Below, piece after piece: positions 25,817 to 34,728 of a stretch of 64,000 bases of DNA. Made by a program: the position numbers and the translations under genes. The notes under the pieces were generated by a model. The model saw only the letters and a list, made by a program, of their open reading frames with translations. It searched no databases and was not told where the DNA came from. Source of the stretch: Mageeibacillus sp. UBA6976 (GTDB taxonomy: Bacteria; Bacillota; Clostridia; Saccharofermentanales; Saccharofermentanaceae); NCBI GenBank assembly GCA_002450155.1, contig DJYO01000013.1, positions 138,765 through 202,764 on the forward strand, written 5' to 3'. The first letter of the stretch is position 1. Every line of letters starts with the position of its first letter.

Positions 25817-28219
25817 ATGAAACTTAAGGACAGACTTGGCAAGGAATGGCTTTTCTGCGACGGCGGAACCGGAACGATCTTACAGGAATTAGGTCTTAAG
25901 GGCGGAGAACTGCCTGAAACCTGGAACATAACCAGGCCCGAAGATATCAAGGCTCTTAACAGAGCTTATTTTGATGCAGGTTCCAATATTGTCAACACCA
26001 ATACCTTCGGAGCAAATCCCCTTAAGTTCGATAACTGTGATGAACTGGTCAAAGCTGCCGTAAGGATATGCCGCGAGGCAAGGCACGAAACCGGAAGAGA
26101 TGACGACGCTTATGTCGCTATAGATGTAGGACCTACAGGGAAGCTCTTAGAGCCCATGGGAGATCTTGCCTTCGAAGATGCGGTCTCCTGCTTTAAGGCC
26201 ATCATCAAAGCCGGATACGAAGCCGGCGGAGATCTTGTCCTTATCGAGACCATGAGCGACGCCTACGAAGCTAAGGCCGCCGTGCTTGCAGCCAAGGAGA
26301 CCTGCGATCTGCCTGTCATTGTTACTATGGTCTATGGTGAGGACGGTTCCCTTCTTACAGGTGGTACAGTCGAAGGCGCCGTCGCCATGCTCGAAGGGCT
26401 TAAGGTCGATGCCATTGGCGTCAACTGCGGTTTCGGACCAGACAGGATGTATCCTATCGTAGAACGCATTGCAAAAGTGTGCTCTGTTCCTGTTGTGGTA
26501 AACCCCAATGCAGGTCTCCCCAGGACTGAGGGGAACAAGACTGTTTACGATATAGATCCAGATAGATTTTCAGAAATAATGACAAAGATAGCAGCTTTGG
26601 GAGTCCATGTAATGGGAGGTTGCTGTGGCACTACCCCCGAGCATATAAAGAAACTGATCGCCCGGGTAAAGACACTTCCCTTTAATGAACCTTTTGCCAA
26701 GGATATCTGCATGGTATCAGGGTTTGCAAGCTGCGTTACGATAGGGCCGAGGCCGGTTGTAATCGGCGAGAGGATAAACCCCACCGGCAAAAAGCGTTTT
26801 AAGCAGGCATTAAGAGATAACGATACTGACTACATCCTGACCGAGGGCCTTAATCAGGAAGATGCAGGCGCAGACATCCTGGATGTTAATGTAGGCCTGC
26901 CGGAGATAGATGAGCCCTCTATGATGGAATCCATAGTGCTTAAGCTCCAGTCTGTAACAGGCCTTCCCCTGCAGCTTGATTCAACAGATAAGGAAGCCCT
27001 GGAGCGCGGTATGAGGATCTATAACGGCAAACCCATGATAAACTCCGTTAACGGCAAGACAGAGGTTATCGAGGCAGTTATGCCCCTTGTAGCAAAATAC
27101 GGCGGTGTTCTCGTCGGTCTCGCTCTTGATGAGGACGGCATTCCGGAGACATCCGAAGGCAGGATCCGTGTTGCGAAGAAGATATATGAAGCAGCTGACA
27201 GATACGGCATCCCCAGGAAGGATATCGTTATAGACGGTCTGGCCATGACCATATCATCCGATCCCCGATCTGCCATAGTAACCCTGGATACCATAAGGCG
27301 CATAAGGGATGAGTTGGGCGGCAAGTCCATACTGGGCGTATCCAATATCTCCTTTGGCCTTCCTGCAAGAGAACTTATTAATTCCAACTTCCTTACAATG
27401 GCGATGACAAATGGTCTGTCCTGCGCGATCATAAACCCCTGCAACGGACCCATGATGGCATCTGTAAGATCGTTTAAAGCCCTCATGAACCTGGATCCGC
27501 AGTGCGGCAGTTTCATTGCGGCATACGCCGACTATGTGCCGGGCCAGACTCAAGTTTCCTCGGGAACAATTAAGGCATCTTCTGCTGCAGGAGGAGCTAA
27601 GCTCACCTTAAGAGAAGCCGTTGAGAAGGGCGTCGCCGGCAGAGCCTCAGAAGCTATGCAGGAAGAACTTGATAAGGGCAAAGCCGCTCTTGACATAATC
27701 GACAGCGATCTCATACCTGCCCTGGACAAAGTGGGCAAAGGCTTCGAGTCCGGCAAGGTGTTTCTGCCACAGCTCCTCATGAGCGCAGATGCAGCCAAAG
27801 CCGCCTTCGATGTAGTCAAGAAAGCTATGGCAGGCAATAGCTCCGAGAGCAAGGGCCGCATGATACTCGCGACCGTCAAGGGTGATATCCACGATATAGG
27901 CAAGAATATCGTCAAGGTAATGCTTGAGAACTACGGTTACGACGTGATCGATCTCGGCAAGGACGTGTCACCTGAACTCATCGTTGATACAGCGATCAAG
28001 GAGAATATCCGCCTGGTTGGTCTTTCTGCCCTCATGACTACCACTGTTGTATCAATGGAAGAGACCATCAGGCTGTTAAGAGAAAGAAAGCCCGGAACCA
28101 AGGTAGTCGTAGGCGGCGCGGTAATGACTCAGGAATATGCCGATCAGATAGGTGCTGACTGCTACGCCAAAGACGCAATGGCAACCGTAAGATACGCTGA
28201 CCTGATATTCGGAAACTGA
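25817..28219 (+). CDS. metH: Cobalamin-dependent methionine synthase lacking the activation domain
   Basis: 800 residues. N-terminal homocysteine-binding barrel (about 1-300, zinc ligands in NCGFG and GGCCGTTPEH), pterin-binding barrel (about 320-590, GERINPTGKKRF), helical cap (about 610-690) and B12-binding Rossmann domain with the cobalt-ligand motif GDIHDIGKN. The protein stops after the B12 domain; the SAM-activation function is the gene just upstream. AAAGGA precedes ATG at 25817. Needs corrinoid, consistent with the nearby ABC importer. Confidence 0.96.
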   Translation: MKLKDRLGKEWLFCDGGTGTILQELGLKGGELPETWNITRPEDIKALNRAYFDAGSNIVNTNTFGANPLKFDNCDELVKAAVRICREARHETGRDDDAYVAIDVGPTGKLLEPMGDLAFEDAVSCFKAIIKAGYEAGGDLVLIETMSDAYEAKAAVLAAKETCDLPVIVTMVYGEDGSLLTGGTVEGAVAMLEGLKVDAIGVNCGFGPDRMYPIVERIAKVCSVPVVVNPNAGLPRTEGNKTVYDIDPDRFSEIMTKIAALGVHVMGGCCGTTPEHIKKLIARVKTLPFNEPFAKDICMVSGFASCVTIGPRPVVIGERINPTGKKRFKQALRDNDTDYILTEGLNQEDAGADILDVNVGLPEIDEPSMMESIVLKLQSVTGLPLQLDSTDKEALERGMRIYNGKPMINSVNGKTEVIEAVMPLVAKYGGVLVGLALDEDGIPETSEGRIRVAKKIYEAADRYGIPRKDIVIDGLAMTISSDPRSAIVTLDTIRRIRDELGGKSILGVSNISFGLPARELINSNFLTMAMTNGLSCAIINPCNGPMMASVRSFKALMNLDPQCGSFIAAYADYVPGQTQVSSGTIKASSAAGGAKLTLREAVEKGVAGRASEAMQEELDKGKAALDIIDSDLIPALDKVGKGFESGKVFLPQLLMSADAAKAAFDVVKKAMAGNSSESKGRMILATVKGDIHDIGKNIVKVMLENYGYDVIDLGKDVSPELIVDTAIKENIRLVGLSALMTTTVVSMEETIRLLRERKPGTKVVVGGAVMTQEYADQIGADCYAKDAMATVRYADLIFGN

Positions 28220-28221
28220 TA

Positions 28222-28440
28222 TCAGTATATCTTCTCGATCGAAGCTGCATCCCTGATGCCGTATTCTCTGCAAAATGCCTTGATATCATTATTACCTGAT
28301 ATGAGCATCACATCCTCAAACCTGCCCGTCTTAAGGTCTTTGAATCCTGCCACCGTCTCACCGGTGCATATGGAGACCTTAAATACCGGCTTTATCTCCC
28401 CTGCCTCAATCCTTCTTTTGTATGATACTGACCGTTTCAT
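28222..28440 (-). CDS. Small conserved-looking protein of unknown function
   Basis: 72 residues starting MKRSVSYKRRIEAGEIKPVFKV. Codon use (CTT AAG, ATA, AGG, GAT) matches the surrounding genes, which argues that it is real. No motif recognised. No clear ribosome binding site; the start is only 13 bases after a TATAAT, so the transcript would have almost no leader. Its stop lies two bases from the metH stop, convergent. Confidence 0.6.
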   Translation of the reverse strand: MKRSVSYKRRIEAGEIKPVFKVSICTGETVAGFKDLKTGRFEDVMLISGNNDIKAFCREYGIRDAASIEKIY

Positions 28441-28453
28441 AATCACTGTTGCT

Positions 28454-28463
28454 ATTATATAAT
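28454..28463. promoter_or_regulatory. Palindromic bidirectional -10 element
   Basis: ATTATATAAT is a perfect 10-bp palindrome giving TATAAT on each strand, between two divergent genes. -35 boxes are weak on both sides. Confidence 0.6.
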
Positions 28464-28469
28464 ACGCAA

Positions 28470-29360
28470 ATGCGTAAGACTAAGTTATCAGGTATCATTA
28501 TACTGCTTTTGACAGCCGCTATCTGGGGGGCCTCATTTGTTGCCCAGCAGGTAGGCAGCAAGTCAGTCGAAGCCTTCACTTATACCGGTATAAGGACATG
28601 TCTCGGCGCGATCATACTGCTCCCGGTTACATTGCTCATAAACAGGAAGCTTTATACTGATAAGACATCTATCAGAGCCGGCATCATTCTCGGTATCGTT
28701 TTCTCCATAGCTCAGAACCTGCAGCAGTTTGCCTTCTACTATTCCACTGCAGGCAAGATAGCTTTTATAACCGCATTCTATATCTTCTTCGTTACTCTTA
28801 TATCTGCATTAAGAGGTGCCGGGATCAGACTCCTTACCTGGACCTCAGTGATCCTTGCCATATTGGGCTTATTCCTGATCTGCGTAGATCCCAAGGATAT
28901 AACCGTTCTTAATCCCGGAGATATACTGGCTCTCCTGGGGGCTTTGTTCTTTGCCTTCCAGATAATGCTCATTGACCACTACACGGCAAAAGATGTCAAT
29001 GCCATACAGTTATCCTTTATGGAATTTGCTGTCGCAGCGGTGATATCTATTATCCTGATGCTTATCTTCGAACACCCCGTGATAAGCGATATCAAGACCG
29101 CAGCCCCTGCCCTTCTATACTCAGGCATAATGAGCTGCGGCGTAGCATATACTCTACAGATCATAGGTCAAAAGAGGGCAAGCCCGGTAGCCGCATCCCT
29201 TATCATGTCCCTCGAATCCGTATTTGCTGTTATAGCTGCCGCCCTGCTGCTGCATCAGAAAATGTCGCTTACAGAAACCATAGGATCTGTCCTGATGTTT
29301 GTTGCGATAATACTGTCCCAGGCAGCAGAGGCTTTTACACCCCGTTCCCTGCAAGAGTAA
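28470..29360 (+). CDS. EamA/DMT-family transporter
   Basis: About 296 residues with ten membrane helices in two EamA repeats (TAAIWGASFVAQQVG in the first, GPV-like VAASLIMSLESVFAVIAAALLL in the second). Members export metabolites such as amino acids or nucleosides; substrate unknown. ATG at 28470 is only six bases from the end of the palindromic -10 box and has no ribosome binding site, so a leaderless message is likely. Its 3' end overlaps the convergent GH94-like gene by 26 bp. Confidence 0.9.
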   Translation: MRKTKLSGIIILLLTAAIWGASFVAQQVGSKSVEAFTYTGIRTCLGAIILLPVTLLINRKLYTDKTSIRAGIILGIVFSIAQNLQQFAFYYSTAGKIAFITAFYIFFVTLISALRGAGIRLLTWTSVILAILGLFLICVDPKDITVLNPGDILALLGALFFAFQIMLIDHYTAKDVNAIQLSFMEFAVAAVISIILMLIFEHPVISDIKTAAPALLYSGIMSCGVAYTLQIIGQKRASPVAASLIMSLESVFAVIAAALLLHQKMSLTETIGSVLMFVAIILSQAAEAFTPRSLQE

Positions 29361-31965
29361 CTTCGATCTTCAAGTCAGATTCACTGACACTTAGGGCAGA
29401 AGATACATCACAGGCCATGCCGTTTACTGTAACCCCTGCTATCCTGTATTCGCCGTATTCAAGCCCTTCGGCATTGATATAGGTTACTGTTATGTTCCTG
29501 CCGTCTCTTGTAAATGAGACAGATGCCTTATGCTCTGAATCAAACTGCTCTTTAAGAAGATGGGGATCAAGCTTAAGCTCTCCTCTTTCGAATACAACAC
29601 CATACATCCCAGTAAGGATAAGCAGCACGAGCCAGCTTGCAGCACCTGTAAGATAGGGATACATACCACGTCCATCACCGCCGAAATACTCAGGTATCCC
29701 GGGATACATCCTGCCGCCGTCAGCTCCTTCTCTTACGCTCTGTTCGTACATAGATTTGATGACCTTGTATCCTTGCAGGGCATAGCCTCTCTTATAGAGG
29801 CTGTATGCATACATCACGCACATATGGCAGAATACCGCGCCATTCTCTTTCTCCCCGTAGGCAAAACCAAAGGCCCTGCCCATATCCATCTTAATCTCTT
29901 TAAAGTCGGTATTAAGCCTGTAACCGCCTAATGCGGGGGCATAAAGATACTTGTCGCAGGAGGCGATAACGCATCTTGCCATATCATCAGATGCTATTCC
30001 GGACATAAGCGGGAAGACCTGGGATGTGAGCATCATGCGGACATTAGATCCGGATATGCCTTCCGCCTTAAGCCCCTTATTATCGTAGTAGCCGTTAAAC
30101 CACTTATTACCTTCATTGTCTGTTACTATCTCATTAGAATTGATATGTTCCTTGATCCATCCGCTCATCTTATCCAGGGTATCAGCAACTTCTGCGGCCT
30201 TGATACTTACCTTGGATCCCGTGACGGTTGAAGCAATGGATCTCTCGTACCTAAGGAGCCTCTCCCTCTTAAGATCCGGATCATCGTAGTCAATATCCTG
30301 AAGGAGCATCACGAGTTCTTCCAGGATCTCGATATCATCCCTGCCGCTCTTTCTTATAAGATCTGACAGCATCTTCATCGAGCCTGCGTAAGCTGCTGTA
30401 AATGCTACACTTTCGCCCTTATCAGAAGCCATATCCAGAGCATCATTCCAGTCTGCTCCCCTAAGCCTCATATTTCCGTTTGAGCCGCAGTCGAAGAACT
30501 GGGTAAGCTGCTCTACCAGGAGGTGCTCTAAGACAGTACCTTCATAGATCCTCCCGCCGGAGCAATATGCCCGTGTGCCGGCCTTTATGTCATATGCCTC
30601 ATCACAAGCTTCGCCCCTTAGTATCTGTCTGTCCTTGAAATACGGCTTATCAACAAACAGGATACTGTCATCACCGGTCTGGTCTATATAGAGATTTACG
30701 GTAAACATAGGCCAGAAGCCGTGATCCATCCAGACTCTTGCAATGCCGTTCCTGTCAGCTATGAATTCTCCCGGCCTGCTGCCTATTATGGTTGCGTTGG
30801 ATCCATCCAGTCTTACGCCTGCAAAAAAACCTGCAAGGTCCTCTCTTACTGACATGGGATCCTTAAGAAGCAGCGCCAGACAATCCTGCCACAGATCTCT
30901 CCAGCCTCTGCCGCCTCTTCCGTAGTCGTGATATGGCAGGAAGGAGCATCCGTATAATTTGCGGAGCTGAGGCTGGATACTTACCCATTCCATCCATCCG
31001 TCGAAAGTCTGATCTAATGTACCTGTATGTATCACCTTGGCATCATTCCAGTAAGAAACTGTCTTATCAAATGCCGACAGGATATTACTGCTGTCCAGAT
31101 ACTCATATCCCTCACATCCAAAGCTTGTAACAATGTTATACTCAACAGAATCAAGGCTTTGCAGCGTCATCTTCCTGAACTTAAGGCCGGCCATTGCCTC
31201 CTCTCCTGCGACCTTGCTTCCGGGTGCCATGCCACAGATCCCCTCTTTTGCGCCTATAGGATCTAAGAGATTACCGCCCTCGCCCTCAAAGGATATTACC
31301 GTAGGGAAGATCTCTTCGGGGCACTCTCCCAGAGACGATCTGCCATAGACCGCATAGGTGTCGCTGTTAAGGTGATGTCCCCTCTCATCGAATGCCATCG
31401 TAGGTGTTACTTCTACCCCGATATCTTTAACCTCACAAACATTAAGAAGGGATGTTACATGCCTGTGATCTCTTATGTGGTCTGCTCCCCTGGCAAATAT
31501 AGGGATCTGGGCCGTGGGAGTAAACGATATATCCTTATCGGATGTATTTGTTATCCTGACCTGCATTACTTCTGATCTTGACTCACCTTCAGGAGCAAAG
31601 GAAATTATCTCGCACTTAAGACCCGGGGCTACAGTTCTGGTTACCTTCTGATAGAGCATTCCGCAGGTTACGGCATTATCCTCAGCAATGCCAAGCTGCG
31701 ACAGGGAGAAGCCGAATGCAGATCTTAATCCTATCCCCTCGATGTCCAGCCAGAAATTGCGTCTTACCATCGAATCCTGCAGATCAGAAACTACTACAGG
31801 CGTAAGAAGATACCTGTCCTGGGACAGTCTGCTGTCACCTGCTCCCCTGGGGGATATGCATGACAGGACTCCGTTAGAGCTTGCTATCGGAAGATACAGA
31901 TAGCTGTATCTTGAAGGGTCTTTCATCTCAAATGTTCCGTTGCTGTCTATGAAGGAATAGTTCAT
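29335..31965 (-). CDS. GH94-like glycoside phosphorylase (GH36-type catalytic barrel)
   Basis: 876 residues. N-terminal beta-sandwich (about 1-300), helical linker, then an (alpha/alpha)6 barrel. YHDYGRGGRGWRDLWQD (345-361) and RGADWNDALD (502-511), which contains the probable general acid aspartate D505 or D508, are typical of inverting disaccharide phosphorylases such as cellobiose and chitobiose phosphorylase. It would split a beta-glycosidic bond with phosphate, giving a sugar 1-phosphate. The N-terminus is unlike classic cellobiose phosphorylase, so substrate is open (beta-1,2-, 1,3- or 1,4-glucan oligomers, or a glycan acid). AGGAGG precedes the ATG. Transcribed with membrane genes upstream. 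Confidence 0.85.
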   Translation of the reverse strand: MNYSFIDSNGTFEMKDPSRYSYLYLPIASSNGVLSCISPRGAGDSRLSQDRYLLTPVVVSDLQDSMVRRNFWLDIEGIGLRSAFGFSLSQLGIAEDNAVTCGMLYQKVTRTVAPGLKCEIISFAPEGESRSEVMQVRITNTSDKDISFTPTAQIPIFARGADHIRDHRHVTSLLNVCEVKDIGVEVTPTMAFDERGHHLNSDTYAVYGRSSLGECPEEIFPTVISFEGEGGNLLDPIGAKEGICGMAPGSKVAGEEAMAGLKFRKMTLQSLDSVEYNIVTSFGCEGYEYLDSSNILSAFDKTVSYWNDAKVIHTGTLDQTFDGWMEWVSIQPQLRKLYGCSFLPYHDYGRGGRGWRDLWQDCLALLLKDPMSVREDLAGFFAGVRLDGSNATIIGSRPGEFIADRNGIARVWMDHGFWPMFTVNLYIDQTGDDSILFVDKPYFKDRQILRGEACDEAYDIKAGTRAYCSGGRIYEGTVLEHLLVEQLTQFFDCGSNGNMRLRGADWNDALDMASDKGESVAFTAAYAGSMKMLSDLIRKSGRDDIEILEELVMLLQDIDYDDPDLKRERLLRYERSIASTVTGSKVSIKAAEVADTLDKMSGWIKEHINSNEIVTDNEGNKWFNGYYDNKGLKAEGISGSNVRMMLTSQVFPLMSGIASDDMARCVIASCDKYLYAPALGGYRLNTDFKEIKMDMGRAFGFAYGEKENGAVFCHMCVMYAYSLYKRGYALQGYKVIKSMYEQSVREGADGGRMYPGIPEYFGGDGRGMYPYLTGAASWLVLLILTGMYGVVFERGELKLDPHLLKEQFDSEHKASVSFTRDGRNITVTYINAEGLEYGEYRIAGVTVNGMACDVSSALSVSESDLKIEVTLAGNGV

Positions 31966-31992
31966 GATCTGCCTCCTGCCGTGGTGGTTATG

Positions 31993-32736
31993 TTACTGAT
32001 TATAGCCTTGAATATCGATACCTGAGCTTTCTACTGCTTTATTTAACAGATCCTTTGCAAACTCCTGTCTGTCATCTGATCTGAACATTTTCCTTATCAG
32101 GCCGGGAGTGATGCTTTCCTCCAGAGTCTTAAGGATCTTACCTGTATCATCAGTGCCAAGACCTGCTGCAGTCCTCATATCCTCATATTCAGATGCTATA
32201 ATCTCCAGCATGTTATCGGTATCGCTCTTAAACACCCCGGATACTGCCTTATCAAAGATAAATCCTGCTGCAACACATACCGCTACGGAAACTGCAAATG
32301 CCAATGCAAAACTCAGTATCCCGGCAAACTTATGATCCTTGCCCAGAAGTCCTATTACAGCCTGCTCACTTAATCCGAAAAACAGCGTCCCCCAGAATAT
32401 GACCCAGACATTGCTCAATATGTTGACCAGAAACTGCTTGATCGATCTCTCCTTCCTTATAAGGAAAAACAGATCAAACAGAGTAAACAGCACAAGCGTT
32501 ATAAAGGCAGTTATCACCTGGCCCATAAGGGCTCTCATGGCACCCCTTAGTATTGACAGCGAATAGACTCTTGAACCGGACCTCAGAAGGTTTGCAACTA
32601 CCTTGACCCCCTGTTCGCTCATCCTGGCGCCGACACGTCCTCCTGTCCTGATAATGCCTTTGCCAAGGCCGGACTTCAGTGCCTGTCTGCCCAGGGCTTT
32701 TGTGGTCCTTGAACTGTTATTCTTTTTTGTATGCAT
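31993..32736 (-). CDS. Membrane protein of unknown function
   Basis: About 247 residues: a basic N-terminus with an RTGGRVGARM-like glycine/arginine stretch, then three or four membrane helices (about residues 75-165) and a polar helical C-terminus (EYEDMRTAAGLGTDDTGK...). ATG at 32736 is used because earlier starts lie deep inside the upstream gene; no strong ribosome binding site, so translation probably couples to that gene with a 20-bp overlap. Family not recognised. Confidence 0.7.
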   Translation of the reverse strand: MHTKKNNSSRTTKALGRQALKSGLGKGIIRTGGRVGARMSEQGVKVVANLLRSGSRVYSLSILRGAMRALMGQVITAFITLVLFTLFDLFFLIRKERSIKQFLVNILSNVWVIFWGTLFFGLSEQAVIGLLGKDHKFAGILSFALAFAVSVAVCVAAGFIFDKAVSGVFKSDTDNMLEIIASEYEDMRTAAGLGTDDTGKILKTLEESITPGLIRKMFRSDDRQEFAKDLLNKAVESSGIDIQGYNQ

Positions 32737-33157
32737 ATACGAGAGATCTGAGGAGTTCGTATCTTTGTTTCTTCTCAAATCCGGCGAAGTGATCTTCCCT
32801 TCTTTGAGGGTACTGATCGTCATATATAAGGAACCTTACACCGTCGCCAAACTGCTCGGAAGTAAGATCAAACCTGTGACCGTCAACCACGTTATAACAA
32901 TGGAAATGTCCGCCTTCTCTCGGGATCCCGTATACCTCTCCTCCGAATAGATCCTGCACCAGGAAAGCGGTAATAGAGCACTGTCCCAGAGTCTTGTTAT
33001 CTTCGCTCCATTCCGCCTGCATCCTGGGAGCGCAAGTCTCCCTGCGCCACAAGCCGTCAGATAAGGCATTATAGAGATCGTATGGAGATCTGAGCCAATT
33101 AAGTTCGGTGGTAATAGGACTTATATCCAGGTTTTCTGCTCCATAGAAGTTATACAT
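32717..33157 (-). CDS. YunG-like hypothetical protein
   Basis: 146 residues. The central LGQCSITAFLVQDLFGGEVYGIPREGGHFHCYNVVDGHRFDLT, read around residues 56-98, resembles Bacillus YunG and related proteins whose role is unknown. Conserved Cys and His residues (Q-C, HFHCYN) suggest a papain-like or transglutaminase-like arrangement, but that is inference. AGAGGTG lies before the ATG. Confidence 0.72.
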   Translation of the reverse strand: MYNFYGAENLDISPITTELNWLRSPYDLYNALSDGLWRRETCAPRMQAEWSEDNKTLGQCSITAFLVQDLFGGEVYGIPREGGHFHCYNVVDGHRFDLTSEQFGDGVRFLIYDDQYPQRREDHFAGFEKKQRYELLRSLVYAYKKE

Positions 33158-33188
33158 AGGACACCTCTTAAAGACGTTTCTTACATTA

Positions 33189-33214
33189 TATATATTTTGC
33201 CGTCAAAATATATA
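33189..33214. repeat. AT-rich perfect hairpin between YunG-like and MATE genes
   Basis: 11-bp perfect stem TATATATTTTG/CAAAATATATA with a 4-nt loop. No T-tract follows on the minus strand, so it is a weak terminator at best; it could also be an operator for the YunG-like gene. Confidence 0.6.
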
Positions 33215-33225
33215 TGTCAGATATG

Positions 33226-34581
33226 TCAGGACTTGCCGGACTTCCTGATCTCACGTCTTAGGATCACATAGCAGCAGATGCCACAATAGATCATAGCGGA
33301 CCCCCATGCCATAGGATCGGTTATGCAGGCGCCCTTCCAACCGATGACCGGGATGACCCAAAGCGACATAACAAGCCTTGCCACCATCTCGAAGATACCT
33401 GCCAGCATCGCAGTAATGGATCTGCCGATACCCTGTATCGTATATCTGAATATAAACAACAACGCAAGGAGGAATACCATGACTGCGTCTATTACGATAT
33501 ACATATATGCCCCCGCGATTATAGCAGGATCTGTATCCTGTGATTTGATGAATATCTTGATCAGGAGCTCTCCGCCGAATATATTTGCTGCAAGTGTGAT
33601 CAAATAGAACACACATGCGATAAGGCCAGAGCTCTTCATGCCTTTCTTGATCCTGTCAAATCTTCCTGCGCCGTAGTTTTGTCCCACATAGGTCGCAAGC
33701 GCAGTACCTATGGAATCGAATTCAGGGATAAAGAGCTGTTTCAGCTTAAGGGCAATGGTATACGAAGATACATATACTACTTCCAGTCCGTTAACGGCGA
33801 TCTGGAGCAGGATGGAACCTATAGCAGTAACCGAGCATTGGAGTCCCATGGGGATACCGACTCCGGCAAGGACCCTGCAGGACTTAAGATCCGGCCTAAG
33901 ATCAGCTGTAATACCCTTAAGCTCCTTAAAGTTCCTGAACAGACTAACCGTGCAGAGGATGCCGGATATACCCTGGGATATTACAGTAGCAATCGCAGCG
34001 CCCTCAACTCCCATTCCGACACAGAAGATAAAGAAATAGTCGAGAGCCACATTGATCACAGCCGATACCACCAGATAGATAAATGGCGTTCTGGAATCTC
34101 CCAGGGCCCTCTCAATAGATGCGCTCTGGTTATAAAGAACGGTAAAGGGAAGGCCGAGGAATATTATAAACAGATAATCCGTAGCTTCTTTAATAAACTT
34201 ATCGGGCGTTTTCATCAGCCTTAAGACGCTCTCAGTATTAGTACTCATTACTACTGTGATGACAAGAGCCAGGACTGCAGCCAGATAGAAGCTGTTAATA
34301 ACATATTTTCTCATGGCCTTTAAGTCTCCTGCACCAAACCTCTGGGATACAGGAATACCAAAGCCGGCGCTAAAGCCCATGGCAAATCCGAATATAAGGA
34401 AGAACAGCGAAGCAGACGCGCCTACTGCTGTAAGCGAGTCAACACCCAGCTTCTGTCCGACGATGGCACTGTCTGCCAGATTGTACAGCTGCTGGAAGAT
34501 ATTACCGAAAAATAAGGGGACCGCAAAACGCACTATAAGACTCAGTGGGTTTCCCTTAGTCATGTCAGTAGTCTTAGCCAT
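33226..34581 (-). CDS. MATE-family multidrug/toxin exporter
   Basis: 451 residues, 12 predicted membrane helices in two homologous halves. N-terminus MTKGNPLSLIVRFAVPLFFGNIFQQLYNLADSAIVG and GQNYGAGRFDRIKKG in the second half are typical of the Na+- or H+-driven MATE family (DinF/NorM relatives). Substrate unknown. Confidence 0.93.
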   Translation of the reverse strand: MAKTTDMTKGNPLSLIVRFAVPLFFGNIFQQLYNLADSAIVGQKLGVDSLTAVGASASLFFLIFGFAMGFSAGFGIPVSQRFGAGDLKAMRKYVINSFYLAAVLALVITVVMSTNTESVLRLMKTPDKFIKEATDYLFIIFLGLPFTVLYNQSASIERALGDSRTPFIYLVVSAVINVALDYFFIFCVGMGVEGAAIATVISQGISGILCTVSLFRNFKELKGITADLRPDLKSCRVLAGVGIPMGLQCSVTAIGSILLQIAVNGLEVVYVSSYTIALKLKQLFIPEFDSIGTALATYVGQNYGAGRFDRIKKGMKSSGLIACVFYLITLAANIFGGELLIKIFIKSQDTDPAIIAGAYMYIVIDAVMVFLLALLFIFRYTIQGIGRSITAMLAGIFEMVARLVMSLWVIPVIGWKGACITDPMAWGSAMIYCGICCYVILRREIRKSGKS

Positions 34582-34619
34582 ATATGCACCTTCTGAGGAT
34601 TAATATAATCTCTTTGCCC

Positions 34620-34637
34620 TGACTTGTATATAAGTCA
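34620..34637. promoter_or_regulatory. Dyad upstream of the MATE gene (candidate operator)
   Basis: TGACTT-GTATAT-AAGTCA, a perfect 6+6 dyad, about 39 bases upstream of the MATE start and just before a TATATT that could be its -10. Confidence 0.5.
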
Positions 34638-34689
34638 TCTTTAATAAGTATCAGATCGGCAATACCTTATTAAGACAGACAAAATTAAT

Positions 34690-34722
34690 AAAAAAGGAAC
34701 GCTTCCCTTAAGAAACGTCCCC
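34690..34722 (-). terminator. Terminator after the ArsR-type gene
   Basis: Minus-strand stem GGACGTTTC with GGGAAGCGTTCC (one bulge) followed by TTTTTTATT. Confidence 0.8.
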
Positions 34723-34728
34723 GGTATC

